Counted from the stretch's first letter, positions 1-6,221 are shown. The stretch is DNA of 8,706 nt from an uncultured Elioraea sp. (GCA_937995555.1 CALKJX010000336.1:1-8706); one strand, 5' to 3'. Translations and numbers: made by a program. Notes: generated from the sequence alone by a model not told the origin.

Positions 1-546
1 GATCTCGCGAGTGAGGCTTCCTGCCTCGCCGAGAAGCCGGTTCGCCTCGGCCACGCCGTCGACCAGCATCTGCTGGGACCGGTTGCGTGCGTCCGTGACC
101 GCGCCGGACAGCATGTTGAGCTTGTTCGCCAGCGCCGCCGCCGCATCGACGATCTCGACCTGAAGGCTGGTCGAGGAGGGGTGGGCGGCGAGTGCGATGA
201 AGCCGTCGCGCACGCGGCCCGTCAGCCCGGCGAGGCTGTCGCCGTTCTCGGGCCGGCCGTGCAGAGCCTCCAGCGACGCGAGCACGGACGCGCGCACCTG
301 CGCGGCCGCAACCCCCGCCTCGCGCTGCCAGATCGCGCGTTGCAGCGCCGCCTCGGTCGCGCGCTGCACCGGCTGGGTGGCAACGCCGATCCCCTTGCCG
401 GCCGCGACGACGCTCGTGGTCGGCAGCGTCTTCGCGGTGTAGCCAGGGACCTCGGCATTGCTGATGTTGTTGGAGACGACGCGGAGCTGCTGGTTGATCG
501 CCCGCAGCCCCGAGACCGAGATGCCGAGTGCGGCGTCCAGCCCCAT
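1..546 (-). CDS. flgK: Flagellar hook-associated protein FlgK, N-terminal part (cut by window edge)
   Basis: FlgK (HAP1) is the first hook-filament junction protein. It is exported through the flagellar type III apparatus and assembles on the distal end of the hook. The visible 182 codons begin MGLDAALGISVSGLRAINQQ, followed by VVSNNISNAEVPGYTAK at about residues 25-41. This is the classic N-terminal rod/hook/HAP helix with the SNNxxNAxxPGYT signature. After it comes a long Ala/Gln/Leu-rich helical stretch (about 60-182), as expected for the D0/D1 coiled region. No stop codon occurs before base 1, so the C-terminal two thirds lie outside the window. The ATG at 546 has GGAGG (bases 552-556) five bases upstream and starts 26 bp after the flgE stop, so it is probably co-transcribed with flgE. 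I see no promoter of its own. FlgK is preferred over FlgE or FlgG because of the PGYT motif and the position after flgE. Confidence 0.93.
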   Translation of the reverse strand, partial: MGLDAALGISVSGLRAINQQLRVVSNNISNAEVPGYTAKTLPTTSVVAAGKGIGVATQPVQRATEAALQRAIWQREAGVAAAQVRASVLASLEALHGRPENGDSLAGLTGRVRDGFIALAAHPSSTSLQVEIVDAAAALANKLNMLSGAVTDARNRSQQMLVDGVAEANRLLGEAGSLTREI

Positions 547-572
547 CGCGTCCTCCGTCTAGCCCTTCCGGC

Positions 573-2849
573 TCAGCGCTTCATGTTCAGCGTGTCGAGC
601 AGCATCTCGTCCGATGCCGTGACGATGCGCGTATTCGCGGTGTAGGCGCGCTGGGCGACGATCAGTTTCGAGAACTCGGAGGCCATGTCGACGTTCGAGC
701 GTTCGATCGAGCCGACCACCAGCTTGCCGGCGCCGTCGCGCGAGGCGTCGAGCACCTTCGCCTCGCCCGACTCGACCGTGCGCATGAAGGCCTGGCCGTC
801 GATGCGCTCGAGCTTGTCGGCCTCGTTGAAGGTGACGACCGGCACGCGCGCGATCGCGCGGCTCTGACCGTTGTCGTAGTTGATCACCACGTCACCGGTC
901 TCGTTCAGCGCGAGCGACGAGAAGCTGCCCTGGGGCACGCCGTTCTGGGCGAGGCTGCGCAGCGCGTATTCGCTGCCGGCGAACTGCGTCACGCCGTCGG
1001 CCAAGCCGAACGAGCCGAGGAAGATGCGCACGTTCTGCGGACCCTGGCCGTAGTTCAAGACCACATCGACATAGGCCTGATCGCCGGTGAGCTGGTTGGC
1101 CGGCACGGTCGCGGTGCCGCCGGCGATGTTCGCGCCCGAGATCGCGGTGATCGTGCCGGCGCGCAGCGGATCGCCGCCGCCGCCGAAGCTCACCTGGATG
1201 TGCGGCGGAATGGTGCCGTTGGTGGTGCGCGTGCCCGTGGTGGTGGCGGCGAGCGTCGGCGTGACCTCGACCTCGAGCGGCGCGCCCGCAGCGGTCGCGA
1301 TCTGCAGCTGGTTCACACCAACGGGTGTCACAGTGACGCCGGGCAGGACGGGGATCGCGGCGATCAAGCCGTTGCGCACGACTGTGGCGGTGTCGCCGGC
1401 GAGGGCGGTGTAGGTGTAGTCGGTGCCATTCAGCGTCACCGTGAACACCTCGCCGCCGGCGAAGGGACCGCCGGGCACGGTGACGTCGCTTTGCCCGCCA
1501 TCGACGGTCCAGGACGGGATTGGCACGCCCGCCTTCGCCTTCAGGGTTAGGATGCCGCCCTGCACGCTGGCGAGCGCCGGGCTCTGCGGATCGGCATTGA
1601 TCTGCGCCGCCAGCGCATTCGCGATCGCGTTGATCGAGCCCTCCTCGCCGTTGGTGGTGTAGGTCCAGGACTTCGTGGCAGGGAACCCGCCGGTGATGCC
1701 CGACAGCGAGATGGTGAAGCTGTCGCCCACCTCGCCGACGGTACCTGTCAGCACGAAGCTGTCGGTCTGGTAGGCGGGCGCGACGTTCGCCACCGGGTTG
1801 GAGAGAGAAAGGCTGGCCGAGGTGGTCACGCTGTAGGGTGTGCCGGCGTTCACCGCACGCAGCTGGAACGTGTCGTCGTCCACCACGACGGCGGTCACGC
1901 CGAGGGTCGCGCTGTCGGTGTTGATGCGGCTGACGAGCTGGTTGCGGATCGCCTGCTGCGCGCCCGGGCTGCCGAGGCCCGCCTCGGCAGCTGTGGCGGT
2001 GTAGCTGACGACGATGCCGTTGATGGTGACGCTGAACACCTGGCCGGCAGTGATCACGGCCGGCAGGTCGACGTCGTCGGTCTGCTGCACCGGCTGAATG
2101 GTGCCATTGACGTTGAAGGCGTTCATCTGCTGGTCGTTGAAGCCGGGAATCGTGCCGGCACCCCCGACAGGGTCCAGGCTCGACCCCGGCGCGAGCACAT
2201 CCATGCGCCAGTTGTTGTTGCCCGCCTTCGTCCACTGCACCGACAGCGTGCGCTGCTCGCCGAGCGCGTCATAGATGCCGACCATCGAGGTGAAGGTGCT
2301 CTGCCCTTCGGGCGGGTTTGCCGGCAGATTGGCGGCGAGCACGACCTCGCTGGTCGCGACCGGGTTCGAGACGAGCTGGCTGACGCGGATCGGCTGCACA
2401 CCGGAACGGTCGATCTGGCGCGTCACCGTATCCACGCCCCAGCCCTGCAGGAAGTAGCCCGCACTGTTCACCAGGTAGCCGTTGCGGTCGAGCGAGAAGT
2501 CGCCCGCGCGGGTGTAGAACTGGCGCTGATCGAAGGTCGGCAGGCCGTTCACCTCGCCGTTCTGCGCTGCGACCGTGAAGAAGCCCTGTCCCGCGATCGC
2601 CAGCGCGGTGCGGTTCTCGGTCTGCTCGATCGTGCCCTGCATGTTGTGCGTGTAGTCCGGCCGCGCCACCACGCTGCCCGGCGCATGCAGGCGCTGGCTC
2701 GAGTTCGTCACGTAGCTGACGAAATTGGTGTCGATGCGCTTGAAGCCGACGGTCTGGCTGTTGGCGACGTTGTCCGAGATGTGGCCGAGCGCGCGCGACT
2801 GCGCGGTGAGCCCGCCGATCGCCGTGGTCATCGCTCCGAACAGGGACAT
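573..2849 (-). CDS. flgE: Flagellar hook protein FlgE, enlarged (758 aa)
   Basis: FlgE is the subunit of the flagellar hook, the flexible joint between rod and filament. The N-terminus (MSLFGAMTTAIGGLTAQSRA, then SDNVANSQTVGFKR at 25-38) is the D0 rod/hook helix. LAIAGQGFF lies at 83-91. The D2 hallmark, VGIYDALGEQRTLSVQW, is at about 190-206. The C-terminus, with SNVDMASEFSKLIVAQRAYT at 718-737 and ending DTLNMKR, is the hook-type D0 helix. At 758 residues it is much longer than enteric FlgE (about 400). Most of the extra length is three degenerate tandem modules at about 264-530 (separate entry). The ATG at 2849 is chosen because it gives the canonical hook N-terminus and has GAGG six bases upstream. 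The frame stays open for another 35 codons to 2954, but that stretch resembles no FlgE and would cover the predicted promoter. It lies between flbT and flgK. A sigma-54-type promoter at 2892-2906 probably drives flgE and flgK. Confidence 0.96.
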   Translation of the reverse strand: MSLFGAMTTAIGGLTAQSRALGHISDNVANSQTVGFKRIDTNFVSYVTNSSQRLHAPGSVVARPDYTHNMQGTIEQTENRTALAIAGQGFFTVAAQNGEVNGLPTFDQRQFYTRAGDFSLDRNGYLVNSAGYFLQGWGVDTVTRQIDRSGVQPIRVSQLVSNPVATSEVVLAANLPANPPEGQSTFTSMVGIYDALGEQRTLSVQWTKAGNNNWRMDVLAPGSSLDPVGGAGTIPGFNDQQMNAFNVNGTIQPVQQTDDVDLPAVITAGQVFSVTINGIVVSYTATAAEAGLGSPGAQQAIRNQLVSRINTDSATLGVTAVVVDDDTFQLRAVNAGTPYSVTTSASLSLSNPVANVAPAYQTDSFVLTGTVGEVGDSFTISLSGITGGFPATKSWTYTTNGEEGSINAIANALAAQINADPQSPALASVQGGILTLKAKAGVPIPSWTVDGGQSDVTVPGGPFAGGEVFTVTLNGTDYTYTALAGDTATVVRNGLIAAIPVLPGVTVTPVGVNQLQIATAAGAPLEVEVTPTLAATTTGTRTTNGTIPPHIQVSFGGGGDPLRAGTITAISGANIAGGTATVPANQLTGDQAYVDVVLNYGQGPQNVRIFLGSFGLADGVTQFAGSEYALRSLAQNGVPQGSFSSLALNETGDVVINYDNGQSRAIARVPVVTFNEADKLERIDGQAFMRTVESGEAKVLDASRDGAGKLVVGSIERSNVDMASEFSKLIVAQRAYTANTRIVTASDEMLLDTLNMKR
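1260..2060 (-). repeat. Three tandem degenerate IN-like modules inside flgE
   Basis: FlgE residues about 264-345 (bases 2060-1815), 369-450 (1745-1500) and 460-530 (1472-1260) share one pattern. It runs: a Gly-rich turn, then F-x-[VI]-[TS]-[LI]-[NS]-G, a Y-T-[AY]-T strand, a helix N-x-L-x-x-x-I-N, then a variable segment, [LI]-x-[LI]-[RK]-A, and finally a Gly-x-Pro turn. Examples are VFSVTINGIVVSYTATA, SFTISLSG and VFTVTLNGTDYTYTALAGD. The I-N pair is at 309-310 and 417-418, and it is I-P at 499-500. The similarity is at protein level only; the DNA copies have diverged. The pattern recalls the flagellin hook IN motif known from flagellin and FliD, but that assignment is inference. The modules sit in the surface-exposed middle of the hook subunit, between the YDALGE segment and the rest of the outer domain. 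Confidence 0.72.
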
Positions 2850-2854
2850 GGGTG

Positions 2855-2858
2855 CCTC
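2855..2858 (-). promoter_or_regulatory. Ribosome binding site that fixes the flgE start
   Basis: On the minus strand GAGG lies six bases before the ATG at 2849. It supports this start over the in-frame start 105 bases further upstream. Confidence 0.7.
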
Positions 2859-2891
2859 GCTGTGCTGGCAGAGTGGGTCGGCATCGTCCCA

Positions 2892-2906
2892 GCAGGTCCC
2901 GTGCCA
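2892..2906 (-). promoter_or_regulatory. Sigma-54-type (-24/-12) promoter of flgE
   Basis: Read on the minus strand the site is TGGCACG-GGAC-CTGC. The -24 half matches the TGGCACG-N4-TTGC consensus perfectly, the GG-to-GC spacing is correct, and the -12 half has one mismatch (C for T). The predicted transcript start is near 2880, giving a leader of about 31 nt before the flgE ATG. This would let flgE and flgK be expressed without read-through from flbT. An inverted repeat at 2988-3006 sits about 110-125 bp upstream of the predicted start, a typical enhancer distance. The motif is read directly; its activity is inferred. Confidence 0.72.
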
Positions 2907-2987
2907 AACTGCGGTGTGGCGGAAATCTGCGGGTTTCCTCCGGCCGCGAGGCACCGCGCGTAGCCACGCCGTGCCGGTTCCGTCCTA

Positions 2988-3006
2988 CCCGGCAAGCCCT
3001 GCCGGG
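2988..3006. promoter_or_regulatory. Inverted repeat CCCGGCA-N5-TGCCGGG, possible activator site
   Basis: A perfect 7-bp inverted repeat with a 5-bp spacer lies 11 bp beyond the flbT stop. It contains CCCTGCCGGG, which recurs exactly at 3537-3546 between the divergent flbT and fliK promoters. Its position relative to the predicted flgE start (about -108 to -126) fits binding by a sigma-54 activator such as FlbD, whose known sites in Caulobacter (ftr elements) are also CGGCA-rich as I recall. It could instead form a hairpin at the end of the flbT message. However, no T-run follows on the minus strand, so an intrinsic terminator is unlikely. Confidence 0.5.
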
Positions 3007-3017
3007 CAGGCCGCGCG

Positions 3018-3377
3018 TCAGTCGCGTACGGGGAACAACGCGGCCGCGCGCCGCATCGCCTGGTAGGCCCGACCTTCGGCGAGCAGGGCCTCGATCGCGT
3101 CGAGCTCGGCCACGGCATCCGCGCGCGCGAGCCGCATCGCCGCAAGCGCGGCAGCGACATTGGCGTCGGCCGCATCGCCGCCGAGATAGCGGCACTGGAT
3201 CGCGTAGTAGAGCTGGCGCTCGGGCCCATCGATGTCGGTTTCGCGCAGCATGTCGCGCCCGCGCAGGAACTGCGCCCGGGTATGCAGGAAGATCGTCGCC
3301 GTGCGATCGCCGGCGCCGATCACCGCACCATTGACGACCACTGTCTCGCCGGGCCGCAGCACCACTTTCAAGGGCAT
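3018..3377 (-). CDS. flbT: Flagellar biosynthesis regulator FlbT
   Basis: FlbT is a small cytoplasmic regulator largely restricted to alphaproteobacteria. In Caulobacter it acts on the 5' leader of flagellin mRNA, holding back flagellin synthesis until the hook is built. This 119-residue protein starts MPLKVVLRPGETVVVNGAVI and continues with GDRTATIFLHTRAQFLRGRDML. It has the family's beta-rich N-terminal LKPGE/NGAVI pattern followed by RQLYYAIQCRYL at 54-65 and an Ala-rich helical C-terminal half ending AAALFPVRD. The length is slightly short for the family (about 130-145 in those I know) but looks complete. The ATG at 3377 has AGGAG (3385-3389) seven bases upstream; longer in-frame versions lack any family similarity. 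It is the first gene of the leftward block, behind a sigma-54-type promoter at 3438-3452. Its usual partner flaF is not next to it. Confidence 0.93.
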   Translation of the reverse strand: MPLKVVLRPGETVVVNGAVIGAGDRTATIFLHTRAQFLRGRDMLRETDIDGPERQLYYAIQCRYLGGDAADANVAAALAAMRLARADAVAELDAIEALLAEGRAYQAMRRAAALFPVRD

Positions 3378-3384
3378 TCTGCCG

Positions 3385-3389
3385 CTCCT
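3385..3389 (-). promoter_or_regulatory. Ribosome binding site that fixes the flbT start
   Basis: AGGAG on the minus strand, seven bases before the ATG at 3377. The reading frame is open for a further 235 codons upstream because of high GC, so this site and the family N-terminus decide the start. Confidence 0.75.
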
Positions 3390-3437
3390 GTTCCGCCCGC
3401 GCCCCTGCCGGCGCGGGATCGTCGGACAGAGGCTCCA

Positions 3438-3452
3438 GCAAATGCCGTGCCG
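3438..3452 (-). promoter_or_regulatory. Sigma-54-type (-24/-12) promoter of flbT
   Basis: On the minus strand the sequence is CGGCACG-GCAT-TTGC. It matches TGGCACG-N4-TTGC at every fixed position except the first, with exact spacing. The predicted transcript start is near 3426, leaving a leader of about 49 nt before the flbT ATG. It points away from the matching fliK element at 3631-3645. The CTGCCG/CGGCAG cluster at 3537-3567 lies about 111-141 bp upstream. Confidence 0.75.
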
Positions 3453-3536
3453 AAGGGCGGCGCTCAGCCCGTGGCGCCGGATCGCGCCAGCGACCCCGAC
3501 GCTGCGCTCGGCAGATCCGGCCCTCACCCGGCTCAT

Positions 3537-3567
3537 CCCTGCCGGGTCGTCGGCAGACCCTGCCGAG
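3537..3567. promoter_or_regulatory. Alternating CTGCCG/CGGCAG repeats, possible shared enhancer
   Basis: CTGCCG at 3539, CGGCAG at 3551 and CTGCCG at 3560 alternate in orientation with spacers of 6 and 3 bp, forming two overlapping inverted repeats. A further CGGCAG lies at 3509 and a related CTGTCGGG at 3571. The cluster is about 90-120 bp upstream of the predicted fliK start and about 111-141 bp upstream of the predicted flbT start. This is a suitable place for one activator to serve both divergent sigma-54 promoters. FlbD is the natural candidate, but the binding protein is inferred. In such GC-rich DNA, short GC motifs also recur by chance. Confidence 0.45.
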
Positions 3568-3630
3568 GACCTGTCGGGCACGACCAGGCCGGGGCCACGC
3601 CGGGCGGCCATCCGCGCGTGCCGCACGACT

Positions 3631-3645
3631 TGGCCCGGGACTTGC
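3631..3645 (+). promoter_or_regulatory. Sigma-54-type (-24/-12) promoter of fliK
   Basis: TGGCCCG-GGAC-TTGC matches TGGCACG-N4-TTGC with a single mismatch (C for A) and exact GG-to-GC spacing. With the -12 GC at 3644-3645, transcription should start near 3657. That is directly at the fliK ATG at 3658, which would leave almost no leader. It probably drives fliK and flgD. Confidence 0.7.
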
Positions 3646-3657
3646 GACGGTGGCCGC

Positions 3658-5430
3658 ATGATCACGATCGCCCCTGCTGCCATCGTGCCCGCGGTGCCGC
3701 CCGACACCGCCGCGCCGGCCCTGTTCGGCCCCGGCGAGGCGGAAGGGACGGCCTTCGCGGCCGAACTGGCACTTGCGATGGGCGGGGGCGAGCCGGCGAA
3801 GCCGCCGCCCGCAGCCGCAACGCGGCCCGTGCCGGCCAACGGGATCAGGATGACGATCGCGTTTCCCCCAACGGACACGGGTGCTGGGCTGGTCGAGCCG
3901 ACGAACTCGGGTCTCGATGCGGCCGACCCCATCGGCGCTGCCGCCGAGGCGGTCACGGCCCCGACCGAGCGCACCGGCGCGCCACCGGCCGCCCCGATGC
4001 CCGAGGCCCGGGACACCGCCTCCCCACCGGCCGCCCCGCCACCCGTGCCGTCCGCGGCGCCGGAGCCGGCCGCGACCACCACGCCGCCGTCGGCACCGGA
4101 CGCTGCCGCGCCCGAGGCCGGGGCGTTGGCCGAAGCACAGCCGGCACCATCGATCCGGGTCCGGGGCCCCGCGCGGGCCGAAGGTCACGGTGCCGACGCC
4201 GAGGAGATGACCGCCCCCGTGTCTCGCTCCCCGACCGCCCCTGGGGCGGATCGGACCGTGCCGCCGGTCGAGGCGCGACCGGTCGATGCCCGCCCGGCCC
4301 TCGCGTCCGTTCCCCAAGCCCCGGGCGATGCCGCCGGTGGTGACGGCGGGGCACCATCCGGCGTCGAGGCCGAGCCCGAAGCCCAGCGGCCGAGCCGCAG
4401 CCGTCTCGCGGAAGAGCCGTTGCCGCGCGTCACGGACCAGGCGCTGGTGGTCGACACAGACCCGCAGCCGCTTGCGGCCGGCGACCAAGCCGAGACCGCG
4501 CCCGACGACCCTGCACCCGGCGCGCGCGATGGCCTGTCCGCCCATCAGCCGCCCTCTGCGACATCCGCGGGGCAGCCGACGCCCGAGACGATCGGCCTTG
4601 CCGCCGCGGCGACGCCGGCCCTGCGCCCCGCCGGTGACGTGCCGCGTCCGCGCGGCGGTGCAGGCATGGCCGCCGCGACCGCCGGCACCGGAGCCCCCAC
4701 GCCGCCGGGCGACGCAGCCGAACCAGCACCCCGCCCCGCCGTACCCGCCGAGACGACGCCGCGCGCGGCAGCCGAAGCCGGTCCGGGCCTGGCCGAGCCT
4801 GCGCCTGCCACCGATGCGCCGCGGCCGGAAGCGGCACCGGCCGCGGAACAGGCGACGGAAACGGCCGAACCCAGAGGCAGCCCAGCCGATCGGACAGGAC
4901 AGCCGCCACCGCGCACCGAGGCCGCGCCACGCGCCCTCGCGCCGCCCGGGGCCGCCGAGGTCCTCGCCCAGCTTCAGCCGGGCGAGCGCACGGCCCCGGC
5001 CGCCGCCGCCCCGCCGGTGCCGCGCGCCGCACCCGCCCCCCCGGCGCAGCAGATCGCGCCGATGCTGATCACCCTCGCCGCCGGCGCGGCGGGCATGCCC
5101 GATCGCCTCACCCTGACGCTCGACCCGCAGGAGCTCGGCCGGATCGAGGTGGAGGTCTCGCGCGAGGGCGAACGGCGCGTCGCGATCGCAGTGCTGGCCG
5201 AGCGGCCTGAGACGCTGCACCTGCTGATGCGCGACGCCGCGATCCTCGACCGGGCTCTGGCCCAGGCGGGCGTCGGCGCGGAGGGCCGCAGCCTCGCCTT
5301 CGATCTCGGCGGCGGCTCGGACGGCCGCCAGCGGCGCGGCAACGGCGGCGCCACACCCGCCGCCAGCCCCCCGCGACCCGAACCTGCTCGGCCGCGCGAC
5401 CCGCTGAGCCTGCTCGACATCGCCATCTAG
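3658..5430 (+). CDS. fliK: Flagellar hook-length control protein FliK
   Basis: FliK is an exported molecular ruler that stops hook growth and switches the export gate from hook to filament subunits. The 590-residue product has a long, extremely Ala/Pro-rich, probably disordered N-terminal part (about 1-470), as is typical of FliK rulers. The conserved C-terminal Flg_hook domain begins near residue 480: MPDRLTLTLDPQELGRIEVEV, then VAIAVLAERPETLHLLMRDA and a helix ending near 545. A basic, Pro-rich tail ends in LSLLDIAI. The ATG at 3658 is chosen as the first sensible start. It has no good Shine-Dalgarno (only GGTGG nearby), and a sigma-54 element just upstream predicts transcription starting almost on it. 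Later starts (GTG at 3685, ATG at 3778) also lack a ribosome site, so the exact N-terminus is uncertain. flgD follows 11 bp after the stop. The order fliK-flgD fits the role. Confidence 0.88.
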   Translation: MITIAPAAIVPAVPPDTAAPALFGPGEAEGTAFAAELALAMGGGEPAKPPPAAATRPVPANGIRMTIAFPPTDTGAGLVEPTNSGLDAADPIGAAAEAVTAPTERTGAPPAAPMPEARDTASPPAAPPPVPSAAPEPAATTTPPSAPDAAAPEAGALAEAQPAPSIRVRGPARAEGHGADAEEMTAPVSRSPTAPGADRTVPPVEARPVDARPALASVPQAPGDAAGGDGGAPSGVEAEPEAQRPSRSRLAEEPLPRVTDQALVVDTDPQPLAAGDQAETAPDDPAPGARDGLSAHQPPSATSAGQPTPETIGLAAAATPALRPAGDVPRPRGGAGMAAATAGTGAPTPPGDAAEPAPRPAVPAETTPRAAAEAGPGLAEPAPATDAPRPEAAPAAEQATETAEPRGSPADRTGQPPPRTEAAPRALAPPGAAEVLAQLQPGERTAPAAAAPPVPRAAPAPPAQQIAPMLITLAAGAAGMPDRLTLTLDPQELGRIEVEVSREGERRVAIAVLAERPETLHLLMRDAAILDRALAQAGVGAEGRSLAFDLGGGSDGRQRRGNGGATPAASPPRPEPARPRDPLSLLDIAI

Positions 5431-5441
5431 AGGACACGCCG

Positions 5442-6107
5442 ATGACCGACGTTTCCGCCACCACGCTCACCGCCGCGCAGCGCCAGCAATCGGCGCTCGC
5501 TTCGCGCAACCAGATCGCGTCGAACTTCCAGGACTTCCTGAAGCTGCTGACCACCCAGCTGCAGAACCAGGACCCGACCGCGCCGCTGGACACCAACCAG
5601 TTCACCCAGCAGCTCGTGCAGTTCGCCCAGGTCGAGCAGCAGCTCGCGACCAACAGCCATCTGGAACGCCTCATCAACGTCCAGGAGACGACCCAGCTCA
5701 CGGCGCTGACGCCGCTGATCGGCCGCACCGTGGAAGCGGAGAGCAGCCGGGTCGCGCTGCAAGGGGGCGAGGCCCGCGGTGCCTACAATCTCCGCGCCGA
5801 CGCCAACGCCGTGACGATCACGATCCGCGACGCCTCCGGCCGTGTTGTCGCTCAGGGGCCCGGCGAGGCCAGGGCGGGGCGGCGGGAGTTCTACTGGGAC
5901 GGCAGGGATGCCGCCGGCAACGCCTGGCCCGATGGCGCCTACACCGTGACGGTTCAGGCGCAGTACGGCACCTCGCTCGAGACCGTACCGACCACCGTGA
6001 TCGGCCGGATCACCGGTGCTGAGCGCTCGGGTGGCGCGCTGATGCTGTCGATGGGCAAGCTGCAGATCGAGACCGGCGCGATCCGGGCTGTGGCCCCCGA
6101 CCGCTGA
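5442..6107 (+). CDS. flgD: Flagellar hook assembly (capping) protein FlgD
   Basis: FlgD forms the temporary cap under which FlgE subunits polymerise into the hook; it is exported and later replaced by FlgK. The 221-residue sequence has the diagnostic N-terminal segment FQDFLKLLTTQLQNQDP at 29-45, followed by APLDTNQFTQQLVQFAQVEQ. The C-terminal half (about 92-210) is the FlgD Ig/tudor-like region, with REFYWDGRDAAGN at 148-160 and PDGAYTVTVQA at 163-173. Length is normal for the family. The ATG at 5442 is preceded by AGAGGA (5429-5434), which overlaps the fliK stop, with seven bases of spacing. fliK and flgD are therefore almost certainly one transcript. A weak hairpin and a change of control signals follow before fliF. 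Confidence 0.96.
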   Translation: MTDVSATTLTAAQRQQSALASRNQIASNFQDFLKLLTTQLQNQDPTAPLDTNQFTQQLVQFAQVEQQLATNSHLERLINVQETTQLTALTPLIGRTVEAESSRVALQGGEARGAYNLRADANAVTITIRDASGRVVAQGPGEARAGRREFYWDGRDAAGNAWPDGAYTVTVQAQYGTSLETVPTTVIGRITGAERSGGALMLSMGKLQIETGAIRAVAPDR

Positions 6108-6111
6108 GCCG

Positions 6112-6124
6112 CCCGCCGGGCGGG
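6112..6124 (+). terminator. Weak GC hairpin after flgD
   Basis: CCCGCCGGGCGGG lies four bases beyond the flgD stop and can fold into a 5-bp stem with a 3-base loop. Only TTCT follows, so if it ends the fliK-flgD transcript it is an imperfect intrinsic terminator. Confidence 0.3.
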
Positions 6125-6127
6125 TTC

Positions 6128-6139
6128 TGCCGATCGGCA
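6128..6139. promoter_or_regulatory. Perfect palindrome TGCCGATCGGCA upstream of fliF
   Basis: A perfect 12-bp palindrome followed by AAA, 14 bp before the CtrA-like box at 6154-6168. It shares the TGCCG/CGGCA core with the inverted repeats upstream of flgE, flbT and fliK. In Caulobacter, FlbD represses the fliF promoter through a site beside the CtrA box. A similar role here is an inference from position and sequence. Confidence 0.45.
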
Positions 6140-6153
6140 AAATCTGCCCGGTG

Positions 6154-6168
6154 TTAACGCGCGCGTAA
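6154..6168 (+). promoter_or_regulatory. CtrA-like box (TTAA-N7-GTAA) upstream of fliF
   Basis: TTAACGCGCGCGTAA matches the CtrA full-site pattern TTAA-N7-TTAA with one mismatch in the second half. It lies in one of the few AT-containing patches of the flgD/fliF gap, about 109 bp before the fliF start. CtrA is the master regulator that activates class II flagellar genes, including fliF, in Caulobacter. There is no recognisable sigma-54 element in this gap, so fliF-fliG appear to be controlled differently from the hook genes. Confidence 0.5.
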
Positions 6169-6198
6169 GCCCTTTGGGTCACGCTCCCGCATGGCTGA

Positions 6199-6221
6199 AC
6201 GCCCGCCCGGCATGCGGGCGT
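6199..6221 (+). other. Perfect 8-bp hairpin in the fliF leader
   Basis: ACGCCCGC and GCGGGCGT form a perfect 8-bp GC-rich stem around a 7-base loop (CCGGCAT). No T-run follows, so it is not a standard terminator. It would fall within the leader of any transcript starting near the CtrA-like box, 55 bases before the fliF start, and could affect RNA stability or read-through from flgD. Confidence 0.5.

Noticed and set aside
528..1550. A 340-codon plus-strand frame across flgK and flgE
   Set aside because: It is antisense to clear flagellar genes, has unlikely composition and crosses a gene boundary.
892..2235. A 447-codon minus-strand frame inside flgE
   Set aside because: It is the shifted frame of flgE, full of Arg and His, with no family resemblance; flgE in its own frame is clearly coding.
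2850..2954. A 35-residue N-terminal extension of FlgE
   Set aside because: The extension is unlike any hook protein N-terminus, would overlap the -24/-12 element, and the internal ATG at 2849 has a ribosome site and the canonical hook start.
2269..5220. A 983-codon open frame on the minus strand opposite fliK and across flbT/flgE
   Set aside because: It is Arg/Gly-rich, matches no family, and runs antisense or out of frame to three recognisable genes. It is open because stop codons are rare in this GC-rich DNA.
6193..6207. A TGGC...GC pair with sigma-54-like spacing before fliF
   Set aside because: The -12 half lacks TT and the -24 half matches only at TGGC. This is expected by chance in GC-rich DNA, and the CtrA-like box is a better explanation for fliF.
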